NCBI GenBank assembly: GCA_964017235.1
Contig: OZ024936.1
Location: 14,856,496-14,920,495, forward strand
DNA: 64,000 nucleotides
Source: Sabellastarte sp. h YS-2021
Taxonomy: Eukaryota; Annelida; Polychaeta; Sabellida; Sabellidae
Direction: 5' to 3'
In this document: piece by piece, positions 1 through 13,094 of the stretch
How positions within the stretch are numbered: position 1 is the stretch's first letter
Layout of the letters: each line of letters starts with the position of its first letter
Translations under genes and position numbers: made by a program
The notes under the pieces: model-generated
Databases searched by the model: none
What the model was told of the DNA's origin: nothing
What the model saw: only the letters and a program-made list of their open reading frames with translations

Positions 1-189
1 AGTGATTTACGTTGTCCATAACGTCCTCATACATAATATTTTAAATAATGTATTTCAGTATACCAAGACGTTTAATTCTACAGTGCTGAAGAGCTAGCAT
101 ATCACATAGGGGGATGTAGACTGCTAGCCGACAGACATGGTACTGTAGAATGCACATTGCTGTCGACTGTTACTCGACAGATAAGGTCT

Positions 190-1400
190 TAAAGGGTTAA
201 ATTGAGGTCAGCGGAACAACACAATAGCTGGAGATTAAAAAACTCCATAATTTCACTGCAAGGTGGCCATAACTTCATTCATATTGGGACTTTAAGGTGA
301 TCATAAAAAAGAATGTCAATTTTCTCATCCTTTATAAGTGCATAAAGCTTAGCTCAGGTCAGTTGAACAATAAGATAGCTGCAGGCTGAAACTTACTTTT
401 TTCACTGTAAGGTGACCATAACTTCATTCATATTGCAACTTTACGGTGATCATAATATGAGAATGTCCCTTCAATATCAATATATGTTAGATATGGAAAA
501 AGAAAGGGGCCAGACGGCTTTTTTCAAATGTTATGACTTTAGGGAGGCAAAATTATATTAACAGTTTAAGGTCACCATAAAGTCAGGATAACCCTTTGGT
601 TTACCATCCTTTATATGTGCGCAAAGTTTAACTGAGGTCAGTCAAACAATAACATACGTGGAGGCTGAAGAACCCCCTTATAACACTTTAAGGTGGCTAC
701 AACTCCATTTATACTGAGAGTTTAAGCTGACCATCAGTATTGTTTTTGTCTAGTTTAATAGATAATTTTGATACAAAAATGAAAAAAGAAAGGAGCCAGA
801 GCATTTTATTCCAATTTGATGACTTTAAGTAGGCCATATGTCCATTAACATTTTGAGTTTAAGGTCACCATAAAGTCAGGCAAATATTCCTTTGGCAAAT
901 CTTAATACTTGTGCCAAGTTTGATTGAAAAAAGTGAAAAACTAAGTAAACTGGAGGGCTAAAACCCCATTTTTGACATTAAGGTGACCTTAAGATTGAAG
1001 ATACAGGGCTAAAACTTCAGCATGTAAAAGATTATCAAAAAGTAGCTGAATAAGTTATCCAACAAAATGCCGAAATCCTGACTGGTTTTGAGATACAGAC
1101 CAAGTACCCATTTAAAAAAAAATGTATGAAAATAAAACACCTCCCATTCATTCATCTATGGTCTGATTGATAAGAAAATCCTTTCCGGCCTTGGAAATGT
1201 GGTCTAGAATGTATCTGATAAATTTATAGCACAGGTGTGTGTTTTTTTCTGAAACTTAAGTAAAGCTTAAGGTCTGCGCAAAGTATCCCAAACATTTTTC
1301 CCATCCCTATAGTTTTAAAGAAAGATAAGAAGGAAAGAAAAATTTGAAAGCCTAAGAAGTTATTCAAGGGAGACCATAATCCTGTGGTGGCAGTGATCAG
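190..1400. repeat. Dispersed element with internal repeats (copy A)
   Basis: Non-coding sequence built from diverged units. Each has a GAGGTCAGTTGAACAATA-like stretch, then a 'gctggaggctgaaaaacc' stretch, then 'ggccataacttcattcatat' and 'ctttaaggtgaccataa'. Units begin near 200, 350, 630 and 910. The end of the block (about 1080-1340) also matches the end of a second copy at 9000-10170 in the same order and orientation, so this is a mobile or segmental repeat and not a local satellite. The family is not recognised. Confidence 0.6.
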
Positions 1401-2193
1401 TCAAACTTTGGTGGAAACAAATAAGCGTTCCTGACGGGCCGCTTAATTAGAAGAAAAAGATAACTGCCTACTTAAAGGAAGCCTAACAATTTCTGAGCTT
1501 GGGGAAACATTGAAAAACATGAAACACAATAAAACACTAGGTATTGATGGCTTTCCTGCACAATTTTTTGAAGTGTTTTTGGTAAAATTGAAATTTTTAG
1601 TAACTAGAGTACCTAATTATAGTTTTGATAATGGAAAGTTACCAATCTCCCTGACACAATCGATTATAAGTTGTATTCCAAAAGGTGATAAACCAAGAGA
1701 ATTCTTTTAGAAATTTGCACCCCATTTCTCTTCTAAGTGTTCTTTATAAAGTCATGTCAGCCGCATTGGTAAATAGAACTAAAAAAGTACAGGACCAGTT
1801 AATATCTGACTCTCAAACAGGGTTCATTAAAAGACAGTATATTGGAGAATCAATACAGTTAGTTTATCACATATTAATTACTGTGAAACCTTGAATAAAA
1901 CTGGCCTATTAATGTTAAAAAGGCTTTTGAATCGATATCTTGGAAATTTATATACAAAGTTCTATAATTCTTCAAATTTCCTGACAGCTATATTAAGTGG
2001 ATCAAACTTCTGAACACATCTTCAGTTGTAGCAGTTATGCAAGTCAGAGTAAAATCAGACTTCTTGAAGATAGAACGGGGATGTTAACAAGGGGATCCTA
2101 TTGCCCCATATTAATTTATTCTATGCGGTCAAATAATGTGTTATATGATTAAGTATAATAACAACATTAAAGGCACACTTATAGGTGGAAACG

Positions 2194-2415
2194 GGGGACT
2201 CGGTGGTGTAGCGGTTAAAGTTCTGACCTCCAACCTCTGAGTGTGCCGGTTTGAATCTCGGGCCTGGCGCTTCATGTTGGAAAGTTGGTAGTTACTTGAC
2301 GATGCCCGGTAGTTTACAATGCAGTATGCACTGGTTTCCTCCACCTGTAAACTACATTTCGCAATATGACCCTGGCTGTTGAACGCGACACAAAACAACA
2401 AATAAAGAAATAAAT
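2194..2415 (+). mobile_element. tRNA-derived SINE, subfamily B, in the L1 ORF
   Basis: The head has pol III promoter boxes: an A-box-like 'cggtggtgtagcggtta' and a B-box-like 'ggtttgaatct'. The middle carries the shared 'ggaaagttggtagttacttg' domain and the tail is an AT-rich 'aataaagaaataaat' stretch. It is flanked by an imperfect target duplication (ATAGGTGGAAACG at 2181-2193, ATAGGTAAAAACG at 2416-2428). It sits between two parts of the reverse transcriptase just upstream of the FADD box, so it inserted after the L1 copy. Confidence 0.85.
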
Positions 2416-3039
2416 ATAGGTAAAAACGAATTTAAGATCAGACAATTTGCAGATGATACCATCCTTTTTTAGATGGTTCTCAGCTTTCACTCCAACACCC
2501 ACTTAATGCCATTGGAAGTTTTGGATCTTTCTCTTGTGTAAAAATTAACACAACTAAAACAAAATTTATTTGGATAGGCAGGAAAAAACATTGTGGTGAA
2601 AAAATAAATTTTCTGTTAATTTGAATGAAGTACCTGATCTAAACTTCAATAAGGTAATGTCCGGTTTGTACAAAATTGTGAATCAGTGGGGAAAAAGAGA
2701 CTTAACTCCACTAGGTAAGAGAACCATAATCAAAACTTTACTCCTTATGAAATTCAATCATCTTTCTTTATCCATACCATCTCCTAGTCAAGAATTAATT
2801 CTGTTCTTTTGAAGTATCTTTGGGGTGGTAAACCAGATAAAATTAAGCCAAGGTATGTAACACTAGACTATAATGAGGGCGGACTGAGAATGGTTTATCT
2901 ACAAAACCATATTCAATCTTTAAAACTAACTTGGATGACAAGATTGTTTACTTCAATCAAATCTGGGTGGCTGCAATTTTTGAAACAGTCATATCTCCAG
3001 TGAGAAAGATAACCAAATTTGGATATGGATGGTACAAAC

Positions 3040-3823
3040 TAGTGATCTCAATGGGTATCCGGATATCCGGGTACCCGCACGCTGAATATTTACCCAAACA
3101 CGAAATCAAATACCGGAGTACCCGAATCTAAGCTTTGTTACTGTTAATATCGCCCATGTTTGTTGACCGAGTACAAACATATCTTTACTTCATAAATTCA
3201 CTTAAAATGAAACTATTCAATTAAAATGCACAAGAATATTTTTTCACACCCTTGTACACCATTTATAGTATTTATGTGTCTTTTACTTTGGTTGTTTATA
3301 CATTGTCAAATTGCCGGTACCCCTTGAAAATCGTCACTATATTAACACAGTTACCTAATTTGGGGTACACAAAACATTTTATATTGGCTATATAGTCACA
3401 TGCATGACTTAAATAAATAAAAGTTTAATGTTTTCACACAGTATTTGACAATTCTGCATCAATAAAATTCACTTCCCTATCCGTAAAAAAAGTTTAAAAT
3501 AGTGTAAAGCTTTCATGTTAGGTCATGTGACTCCATTTTTATAGATGCTTGAATAAACAACCGTGTTTTGAAAAATAACACAATAACAGAAGTCGTTTTT
3601 ATTTGACATTTATTCCGTGCCCTACTGTTTTAAATGCAAAAAGGTTGCCAACAAGAAATAAAGCAAATGGGTGGATCCCATAATTTGTGTAAGTTTTAAG
3701 TTTGTAAATGTGGAGATTCTTATGGAATCAGCTATCATCGCCCATCGTCGCGAGCACCCGGGTACCTGCCTGTTAAAATTACTATCTACCCGGTCCCAGT
3801 AAAAAGTGTATTTGAGAACACTA
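3040..3823. mobile_element. Non-autonomous hAT-type DNA transposon (784 bp)
   Basis: The ends are inverted: left TAGTGATCTCAA, right TTGAGAACACTA. These match the C/TAGTG-x-TCTCAA ends typical of hAT transposons. Eight-base flanks GTACAAAC (3032-3039) and GTGCAAAC (3824-3831) are target duplicates with one mismatch. Inside each end are GC-rich subterminal blocks with the palindrome CGGGTACCCG (left) and 'cacccgggtacctg' (right). No transposase is visible, so it would have been mobilised in trans. It splits the host L1 ORF, which resumes at about 3835. Confidence 0.8.
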
Positions 3824-4602
3824 GTGCAAACACAAATGATTTTTGGACAGATGTTCTCCAAGCATGGGTAAATCTATGTGACAGTAACAATATTTGAAGA
3901 GCAATCAGTTAATGTCCCCCATTTGGTATAATACAAGAAGTAACAAGTGAAAACTTGTTCTTCCCAAATTGGTTCAAACAAGGTGCTGAATGTATTGGGA
4001 ACTTAATCAGTGTTACTGATATGTTTATTAACGCAAACAAACTCCAAAGTAAATTCAATATTACAGAACTAAATTTTATAAATACAATAAGACTCAAAAA
4101 CTCCATCGCAAAATATGTAAAATCTCAAAATATGGATATTAATGAACTTATTACACCATATGTACCATGTTATGTTCTATATAATGATAAAAACCAAAAG
4201 GCTTTTACCGGTTGCTTGGTGAAAACAATGTTAAAATAACTGCTACAATAAAATGGGAAGGAGAACTAAATGTACAAATTGATCCTCTTATTTGGAAAAA
4301 AATATTTAAATTGGCTTTAAAACCATACAAGATAATTATTACATCTGGTTCTAGTATAGAATCATCCATAGAATTTTCGGAACTAGGAAATTGATGCATG
4401 GTATAGGGAAGTACAATCTTCACAATGCATTTTTTTGCAAAAATTCCCCATAAACACTGATTCATTTATTTTGTAATTGAAAAAATTCCAAACAATTATG
4501 GAATGATGTAGAAAATTTGATCGCACATGCAACAAGTATTCCAATTAAATTTTCACCAGTAGAAATCCTTTTTGGTTATTTGAATCCTCATAATGAGATA
4601 GG

Positions 4603-6890
4603 GAGGCTGATGGCATCCCTGCACTCTACAGACCACAAGTGCCCCATCTTCGAGTGGCCCAAAGGTCTGACCCCACTTACACACTGCACAGGGCCACTTT
4701 CCTTATCAGCCACCAATGTGCAAAATGTGAACCATTTACCCCAAGCTGGTTCCCAAGAGCATCCTGATACTATATGCTTAACTCTGAGAGGGAGGGGAAG
4801 GTGTCCTCTTTTTAACACCCAAAAAACTCTGGTGAACATGTCAGAACTGCATTGTTTTACAAATTGATTTATCTCAGATTTCACAGAATCAAACCATAAT
4901 CCCAATTTACTTATGTTGCCACCAGGACATTTTGAGATTGACCAATCTTATTTTGACAAATATAATTTAGACCTAACTACTGGTGCCTGCAAAACCAAAA
5001 TGTCCCACTTATCCGTCCTGATGAGGTCAAACCTGATCAAGTATTGTTATCACTCAATCCAGTAGCGCTGAGATACCAGGGCCCAGAGACACATATCAAC
5101 CCCTTTTGGGACATCAAATTTGGTTGACCCATACCAACCACCTTATTAACCCTTGGTACTGTGATCCAAAACTCTAGAGTAAGAGAATGTGAATAACATG
5201 ACTTACAGTGATCTAAGTGCCTTAGGGGATTAAGAATCTGAAAATGTTACTTCTAAAAACTTTAAAGTACTAGGCTTATCACTGAACTGACTGTGGACTG
5301 TGGCATCTGGGAGCAAATATCCAAAATGTATTGGAACATTCCTTTATTTTTTGCACCTCCCGGTGTGGCACTGATCCACGGATATGTAAGATTGCTACCA
5401 AATCTGCCTGAATGTCTCCTGTACAACTGACACAGGTGGCAGTTACCCTCAACACTACTCTGCTTTCTGAAATGTCCTTGGAGGGAAAAACAGGAGGCCA
5501 AACTGTTACATTCTGGGGTGGCAGAAACTGAATGTATTACTGGCCATCTTGAGGCTCCGGTCTTAGCTGACTCTGCTGCTACATTAGGGATTGTACAGTC
5601 TGAGTTTGCTGCATTTGATGATACCCTAACTTAAGCATGGGCTACTGTGTTGTCTGGTGGATGGACTGCATGTTGGTACTACATTGGCTGAAACAGCGCA
5701 TGCAGTGTTTGTTTTAGTGGCTGTTAGACTGGTTGCTGATGCTGTTGAAATATGGATCTTCCTGTTCTGTCCTCAGACTCTTAACCAGGTTAAATTCTTA
5801 TTTTGAAAGCCAAAAGACTATTTCATTCATTTGCATTGTGTTGTGGTAGAGTCATTCAGTCCATGGCCACTGCTAGACGTCCTATTCATCAATGAGTCCA
5901 TCAGCTTTGTGATTTTTACCCCTTCTTCCACTTCTCTACAATTTCCTTTTTGAGGTAGGCTTCGATAAGTGGCGATTGTCTCTTCATTATAACTTGTGAT
6001 GGTTTGGAGAGGGTTGGAGATGACGTTTCTAGTATGGTCTTGGATGTGGTCCCAATCCTCACTCTCATAATCTGGATGCCAGAAAACTGTGACTGTGGCA
6101 CAGGTGAGTGGATGTGGCTGATGTAGAATACTCTGTCATTTGATATTTTGCTTCAGCAATTTAAAGTTGTGCATGACCTGCTGCTGTCTCTGTGTTATCC
6201 CTTCTCTGCCCTGTCCAGACCTGGTGTGGCCCAGCTTCCTTTGCGTGGATAAGCACTGCTGTAGTAGCCTCACTGACATTTGTATTGCAGCAGCTCCAGC
6301 CAGACACAGTCCTTCCTGGAATTTACCTTTAAATCCGTCCACTTCTTGTTATACAAAAGGTCATGGTCAACGTCCTTCAGCCAGTCCACCCTTTTTGTTT
6401 TTGCCCATAGAAGAAATTGGCAGTTGCAGATTTATTCATTTTCTCCAACTCCTGGATGTACTCCTTTTCAGTGCTCTTGCTGCTGTCTCCAATGCCTTGG
6501 TGGTTTGCTTAAATTCTGCGACATCTCTGGCATCTGGGACTCAGGAATCACGAGTTACTCTCTCAATTTGGGTTGTGCGTGCATCTCTGTGTCATCTTCC
6601 TGTGTTCTTTCCTATGTTAATTTTTGTGAAACCCTTCCCTTGCTTCTTCAATAGCACGTCAAAACTTGTTAACTGTCCCCAAATACTGCACTTGTTGTAC
6701 CCTTGTGTCAACATAAAAATGATTGCCTCTGCAGAAATGTGGGTGACAATATAACCCAGTCAACATCTGGGACCAGTACATGAGGAGGCTGGGAAGGGTC
6801 AGGGAATTTGACATTTGAGGGAAGGATGAGTATGTCTGGGCATTACAGGAGCTATACATGACTAATATGTGGTTGAACTGGAGCTAATCA
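4603..6890. other. Unidentified broken coding-like region
   Basis: Sequence with GC content and codon texture unlike the surrounding AT-rich DNA, and with medium open frames on both strands. On the plus strand, readable stretches include 4920-5130 and 5290-5640. On the minus strand, 5916-6342 and 6380-6860 read as a charged, Gln/Lys/Glu-rich protein in changing frames. Stops interrupt all of them, so it looks like a degraded coding element or pseudogene inserted at the end of the L1 copy. I recognise no domain and assign no function. Confidence 0.35.
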
Positions 6891-8990
6891 GGGGCAAGCA
6901 AGGAATTGGGGGTGCCTATGTACTTCCCAGGGACTAGTACGGGAGTAATACAGGTCATTCAGGAATGCTCTGCAGCAATTTAGGGAAAGAGGTAGTGGAG
7001 GAACATGCTGTTTTAGCAACTACATATACATGTATACCCACCCTATGGCTCAATTAGTGTCCCAGTTGCTGCCCTGGATGAGTTATAAATGTGTTTATAA
7101 ATGCTTTAGTCCTTGAAAGTATGTCACAACATTTTTGGATAGGCTCAAAGCAGCCAGTAATTTTCATGGATTTTCAGCCAGGATGTTCATGGATTAATAA
7201 TTAAGTCCTCCCATTGAAAGGTAAAAACATTATATACATGTTAGTGAATCAATTTAACATATTTGAAAAAAAAAATGATCAAACTCTGCACCTTGGGATG
7301 GTTATACATATTTTAATGGAAATGAATGCACTAGTAATCAATTTTTTTTAATTTTAAGAAACTGGTTGAGTAATACACTTAAGACTCATAACCAAGGAAA
7401 TACTGAAGTTACAGAAATGATAGTGGTAATAGTTTCTGACTGTTAAATTGTAGATATTTTGTTGTACATATGTTAAGATTTTGAAACATCTATTGTGTCC
7501 ATTGGGGCAAGGAAGTAGCTGTAAAACCAAGCCATTCCCAATCATTCTGTTCCCTTTTATTGATTGAATTTTCATGCTATTAAATAGAAACATTGTTCAA
7601 GTACCTAGATGTAGTGTATATGTGTCTGTATAGAATTTTTAAAATACTTGCAAAAGATGAGCACCATTTGACACCTTTCATTTCAGGTATTCAGTTAAAG
7701 TTGGACGCAAGTAAGACCAAAACAGAATCAATAAGCAAGTTATTTAACAGTTTTGGAATTTTATTTAAAAACTTCTAGGATATACTTTTTTAATACATTG
7801 TTAATACAATCAGTTGCAATTAATAACCAATACATTATCTTTTAAAATTCAAGAGTAGTATGCAAACACATTATCGTAATTCTAGCCTGGCAATAGACAC
7901 TGTATCAAAACCACAAGTTAATGGCCTTACTAGAAGAACTTTTAGTTCATCCAATTAGGTGAACATTTGATACCACTTCAGTTATCTGCAAGTTATCAAA
8001 CACCAAAGCTTGTTATATCACTTTATCTATGTCCTTATACTTAATCAACTTATATACTTTTTCAACTTTAATTTGTAAACTTGCTGTTTAGGTTTCCCAA
8101 AACCTAAATCTCTTGAAAAATATGTCTTGTCCGCAGTTGATTCCTACCTTTCCTGTTATTTTTCTAGACTTTTTGAGAAACATTATTAGAATCTGTCTCT
8201 TGCAGAAGGTACATTGGGTTGATACCAGTATTCAGTTTTGCCTTTCATTTCGGTATAAACAGCAAAATATGCAAAGAATATTTGGACCAGCTTTTCAAAA
8301 CATTATTATTTTTGGCTTTCAAATGGCCGATACTTAAAACAATAAAAATGTAAGCATTTGATGTCACGTTTTAACTTTATATGGGGTAAAAATATTTAAT
8401 AATAGCTCCTAAAAGCCATTTCCAGCATCAAAGTATGGCTTATGTATGTTTGTGGTAAATTTTCATCATATAGGCGACAAAGTAATGGCACCACTTGTAT
8501 ACATTTTGCATTAAGACTAAAAATATTTAACAATTCAGTCATTTTTAAAATGGCATGATATACAGTAAAAGTAAGAAAATGGAGGTTTAAAGTTTCCTTT
8601 ACCCAGATTGTTAAAAGAAATAATGATGAAACTGAAGCTGGAAGAATAAACTTAACATATAGTTGAAGATATGCACTTGTACATTTTTGTACACATGAAC
8701 ACAAAATGTACGCATGAATAAGTATTGATTTTGCACAACTTTTTTGTGACATCAAAACAACAAAAGTACAAAAAACCAAAAAAAAAAATACTTCTTTATA
8801 CCAGATAGAACAGTTAAAAACAAAGACAAATGCTTCTGGTTAAAACATAATACATCTGTACACATCAGTATGCAGGGTAGACATTACTTTAAAAAATACA
8901 GGAATCTTATAAGCACTATTCTGTATACTTGTAGTTTATTTATGATAAATAATAATAACAAAAAACTGGAAAGCTCTCTTAAAGCCGGGC
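6891..8990. other. Non-coding AT-rich stretch, nothing recognised
   Basis: Only short open frames without splice context occur here. No repeat, promoter or RNA gene stands out. Confidence 0.5.
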
Positions 8991-10170
8991 GCAAGTCCAA
9001 AAATTCTTGGGGAGCTTTTTTGTCCAGAATATGACACGGATCTGTCCTAAAATCTAATATATTGCTTAGGAAGTTTAACTGAGGACAGTTGAACAGAAAA
9101 CTTAGCTGGAGACTGAAACACCCCCCCCCGTTTCACTCTAAGTTGGCCATACTTCATTCAAATTGGGACTTTAAGGTGACCATGAACTAAACATGTCCTT
9201 TTTTCATCCTTAATAAGCGTGCAAAGTCTAATTTTTGAGGGTTAAAAATAACGTAGCTGGAGGCTGAAAAATCTTAAAATATAAAACTTTAACTGTAAAG
9301 TGGCCATAACTTTGTTCATATTGCGACTATAATGTGACCATAAAATAAGAATGTCCCTTTTGTCATATTTTATAAGAGTGCAAAGTTCAACTGAGGTCAG
9401 TTGAACAATAAGATAGCTGGAAGCTCAAAAACCCCTTGTTTCATTGTAAGGTGTTCATTCATATTCGGGCTTTAAGATGACCATAAAATAAGAATATCCC
9501 TTTTCCACACTTTATAAATGTGCCAGGTTTTATTTAAACAATATAAGTACTTATCAAGCTTAGGGCTAAAACCCTACATTTTAAATTTACGATGACCATA
9601 ACAGTGTTAATATTTAATCAACTTTAGGGCTAGAAAACATACATTTTAAGTTTAAGATGACCATAAGAGTGTTAATATGTAAGACAGAGTCTTCTTTTGA
9701 TCTATTTCTATATCAGTGATAAGTTAGATTTTGAAGATTAGAAAAAGATCATTTGAAAGATCGAAACAAGCTGAATAATAAAACACTGAAATCCCAACTG
9801 TTTTTGAGATACAAAGTACCCTTTTTTTAAATTTGTGAAAATCAAATACCTAGCATTAAGATATCTAGTTTGATCAGAAAATCCTTTACACATGCTCATT
9901 TAGTTTTAGCATTGTACCTGCAAAATTCTATAGTGCTGGTTCAAGTGTTTTTTCCCTCAAAAATGCGATAACAGAGTGTTTTTGAAAAAAAACAACTTAA
10001 GCTGATCTTCTATAAAAGTTTAAGGTCTGTAAAATATTCCAAAACATTTCCCTGCCCCTATTGTATTAAAGAAAGAAAGAGAGAGAGAGGGGGGGGGGGG
10101 GGGGGGGGCGGAGAGAACGAGGGAAGGAAGGAAGGGAAGAAAGAAAGGAAAGAAAGAAATACCCTGTAAA
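8991..10170. repeat. Dispersed element with internal repeats (copy B)
   Basis: Second copy of the element at 190-1400, same orientation. The 'gaggtcagttgaacaataag' and 'ggccataacttcattcatat' type units recur near 9073, 9226, 9391 and 9530. The terminal part shares 'gatcagaaaatcctttac' and 'aaggtctg..aaatattcc' with copy A. Both copies end in a purine-rich AAAGAAAGA tail; here it has grown into a 20-base G run (10089-10108) and GGAA repeats. Confidence 0.6.
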
Positions 10171-10761
10171 GTGTTGAAAGTGATATAAACTCCAAATAAA
10201 CACAATAGACTACATCATTCACCTACTACAAATATCAATAATTTCATAATTTGATGAAAACAAAAAAGATCCAAACTATTCAAAATGAGAAATATACTAT
10301 TGAACAGACATTTAGGCCTCCTGAAAAGTTCACATCGAATAACCTAGACATGTTCACAGACATATAATCTCATACTGAAATGAAATCAGAGTACCCATTC
10401 AGGCAAATGACCATACCAGCAATACATTAAAAATGACAACATAGTACAAATATCCATATACATCATTCCATCATATCTATGTAAATATATAAATGCATGA
10501 CATTTTGACATGTTAAAGCCATTGTAGACCATTTGAAAAAAAAAATCTTTTAATACAAGCAATTGGTCTTTCAGTGAACAAGCATGCATGTTGTTCTAAG
10601 CCATAAATTGCAAATAAGGATTAACTAGAGTATAACTTCAGAAGAGAAAAAGAAATTGTTTTTGCACAACAAAAACAAAGCATCCCAATGAGCATTAATG
10701 GTTTTGTCGAAATGACTATCTTCCTCTGCTTAATATGTTTTTCCATTTATGAAAAAATGCA

Positions 10762-11370
10762 CCGTTTCCAAGATAAATGTGTTTTTGCGATTTACGTAGA
10801 AATTCAAGATGACCTTCAAAAATGGCAGGAAAACGATATTTAAAAAGTTCGCTAGTTGATTCTGCATACACCCTGAGGGGTAAAAACGTTTGCTGAAATC
10901 GCTTTATCTTGTACCATTTCCAAGATAAATGTGTTATTGTGTTTTACGCAGAATTCAAGATAGCCAAAAATGGCAGGAAAATGATTTTTGGGATAAGTCA
11001 GCAGATGACTGCGGATGCCCTGTGGATTAAAACTTTTGCTGTAATCACGCTGTCTCACATCATTTCCAAGATAACTGCATTTTGGAATTTCAAGCAGTAT
11101 TTCAAGATGGCCGGCCAAAAATGACTGAAAAACAATTTCTGGGTAAAGTCGCCAGTTGAGTCTGCGGATACCCTCAGGGTAAAAAAATATTGCTGAAATC
11201 GCTCTATCTCACACCGTTTCCAAGATAAATGAACTTTTGCATATTACGTAGAAATTCAAGGTGGCCACGAAAAGTGGTGTGAAAATGATTTGAGGGAGAA
11301 GTTATCAGTTGACTGTGGATACCCTGCGGATCAAAAATTTCGCCTAAATTGCTCTATCTAGGACTCTTTC
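10762..11370. repeat. Tandem repeat, ~150-bp unit, four copies
   Basis: Units start near 10762, 10912, 11067 and 11216. Each begins with 'ccgtttccaagataaatg', continues with 'cagaattcaagatggcc', and ends with 'ccctgaggggtaaaaacg' then 'gctgaaatcgct'. The copies are clearly diverged, so this is an old array. Confidence 0.8.
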
Positions 11371-11523
11371 TTAGGTATTTAAAATTTTCAATTTTATCAT
11401 TAAGAGAAATTGTGGTGTTTAGTTAATTGCTAATAAATCAGCCATTTTGTATTGGATCACTTCCAAAAGTTGATGATTTCCAGACATCTATATAATAAAC
11501 CTAGTTGCCAATTCTATGATGTG

Positions 11524-11690
11524 AAGCACACCCCTTTGAAAAACATGTTTTTGGTCATGTGACTTCTCTGATCTGACACTATATTCAGAAATTTGATGAC
11601 ATGATGACAAGCACACCCCTTTGAAAAACATGTTTTTGGTCATGTGACTTCTCTGATCTGACACTATATTAAGAAATTTTTCTAGGAATA
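11524..11690. repeat. 85-bp direct duplication
   Basis: Two nearly identical copies begin at 11526 and 11611 with GCACACCCCTTTGAAAAACA and run through 'ggtcatgtgacttctctg' and 'atctgacactatatt'. Near identity indicates a recent local duplication. It is followed by a mollusc-type generic repeat tail ('ccgctcagtggttgtcgag'). Confidence 0.85.
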
Positions 11691-12249
11691 CTGCATACAT
11701 GTGCTAAATTTGAAGGGAATCCGCTCAGTGGTTGTCGAGTTATATGCAATAGAAATGCAGGAGCCGGTAGAGCAAGCATACTGTCCCTCTCCCGTCTCCG
11801 CTTGTGAGACGCTTAACATATTGCATACTACAACAGTCTTGCAGTCCCATATACCTCATTAACAGTGGAAATAATTTAAACGTGGCATTGTAATTAAGAA
11901 GTAAGATTCATAGACCATACACCTCTAGCAGTTCAATATCAGTCAAAATTAGCAGATGATTCACTTTTGTTGTACCTAGAAAAACATTATACAATTCATT
12001 GCAAAATACAGCAATGACACAAGCCAACTCAAAAGCAAATTTAGATGTCAAAATCAGGGAGTAACATAACCTCCAAATTCTGTACCGCCAGTTACACTAT
12101 CTTGTACTATATTTGTACCACAGTTAACATGTTATCCAGAGAGAATGTCTGCATAGACGTTCTCAATTCCTGTAATATGTTTACATCAAGCAAATTACTT
12201 GTAAATTAACATGACGGCTGTTCATTATACCACAAGCATTCTGGGGTAA

Positions 12250-12290
<41 letters not shown>

Positions 12291-13000
12291 TAGTTTCTGA
12301 ATTTTTTTTTTGCGATTGGGGTGGCTTTCACATGATATTAATTTGAGCTGTTATAGCTGATCACTTTTGATAGTTAAATTATTATCTAGTGACATTTAAA
12401 ATATGTATATTTCTGATCATGGTGAAAATGATTCTGGCAACTTCCTTAGTAGGTGAAAATTGCCAAATTATTTACTAACACAAAGAAAGCAGGTAGTCTA
12501 TAGCCATGTATAGTTACCAGCAGAATCTTTCGGTCAGTTGAAATGTATAGCTATTAAATACCAATGTACCTAACTGTACATTTATTACCGTTCAGAAAAA
12601 AGTAACACTTTAATTTTTAGCAGTTATGAATATTTAGAGCATAAAATCCTTTGCATACAGTGTGACATGATCGTTTTATTTCTTCTGAAATATTTATTAA
12701 AAGGATTGTAATAGCTATTGATGCCATGCCCATTCATCAAATACAAATGTCTATCAATAAGTTCTTTGTAATCAGCTTATAATAATAATGCACAAGACCA
12801 TTATGAAACCTGTAAATACATGGTGAGCGCTAGCAATGTCTATACACCCCCAACACTGGAATAAATAATTTTGCCTTGTTGGCAATATAGTTAAAATACA
12901 TTGTTGTAATTGTGTGCATATTCCTAAAACATTCAGTAATTTCCTGAAATTACTAGTTACACAAATTTACTGTAACATATAAACAATTTACCACATGTTA
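11691..13000. other. Non-coding stretch with a 40-base G run
   Basis: No gene is recognisable. The only clear structure is an uninterrupted run of G from 12250 to 12289. Confidence 0.6.
12250..12289 (+). repeat. Homopolymer G40
   Basis: Forty consecutive G residues by direct reading. Runs this long can form G-quadruplexes and are error-prone in sequencing, so the exact length is uncertain. Confidence 0.85.
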
Positions 13001-13006
13001 ATGGAT

Positions 13007-13012
13007 TTTATT
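13007..13012 (-). terminator. Poly(A) signal of the 382-codon gene
   Basis: AATAAA on the minus strand, about 83 bases after the stop codon at 13095. Its spacing suits the 3' end of the upstream minus-strand gene. Confidence 0.55.
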
Positions 13013-13094
13013 ACTGGGGCTTTTTTGTCAGACATCTTTGTTTTGGAAATAATTTCTCTCACTTATTATCCCCCAATTCTCACCAAAAATGTCA

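Larger units (their letters stand above)
1447..4602 (+). pseudogene. Tx1/L1-like non-LTR retrotransposon ORF2, decayed
   Basis: This is a broken reverse transcriptase gene of the L1 group, resembling the Tx1 lineage of aquatic animals. Recognisable blocks occur in order across several frames. Near 1510 is the 'GIDGFPAQFFE' type block; near 1670-1690 'CIPKGDKPR'; near 1730 'LHPISLLSVLYK'; near 1820 'QTGFIKRQYIGES'. Near 2445 is the catalytic 'FADDTILF' box. The thumb region and 'YLWGGKPDKIKP' lie at 2690-2860, and the C-terminal part at 3835-4590. Many stops and frameshifts break it. A SINE at 2194-2415 and a hAT-type element at 3040-3823 interrupt it; removing either restores block order. The 5' end is missing and the 3' end stops abruptly near 4602, where unrelated sequence begins. 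No endonuclease domain is visible. The element is dead. Confidence 0.85.

Noticed and set aside
6140..6754. 204-codon open frame on the plus strand
   Set aside because: Low-complexity Cys/Ser/Leu-rich text opposite minus-strand coding-like sequence; no domain and no start or splice support.
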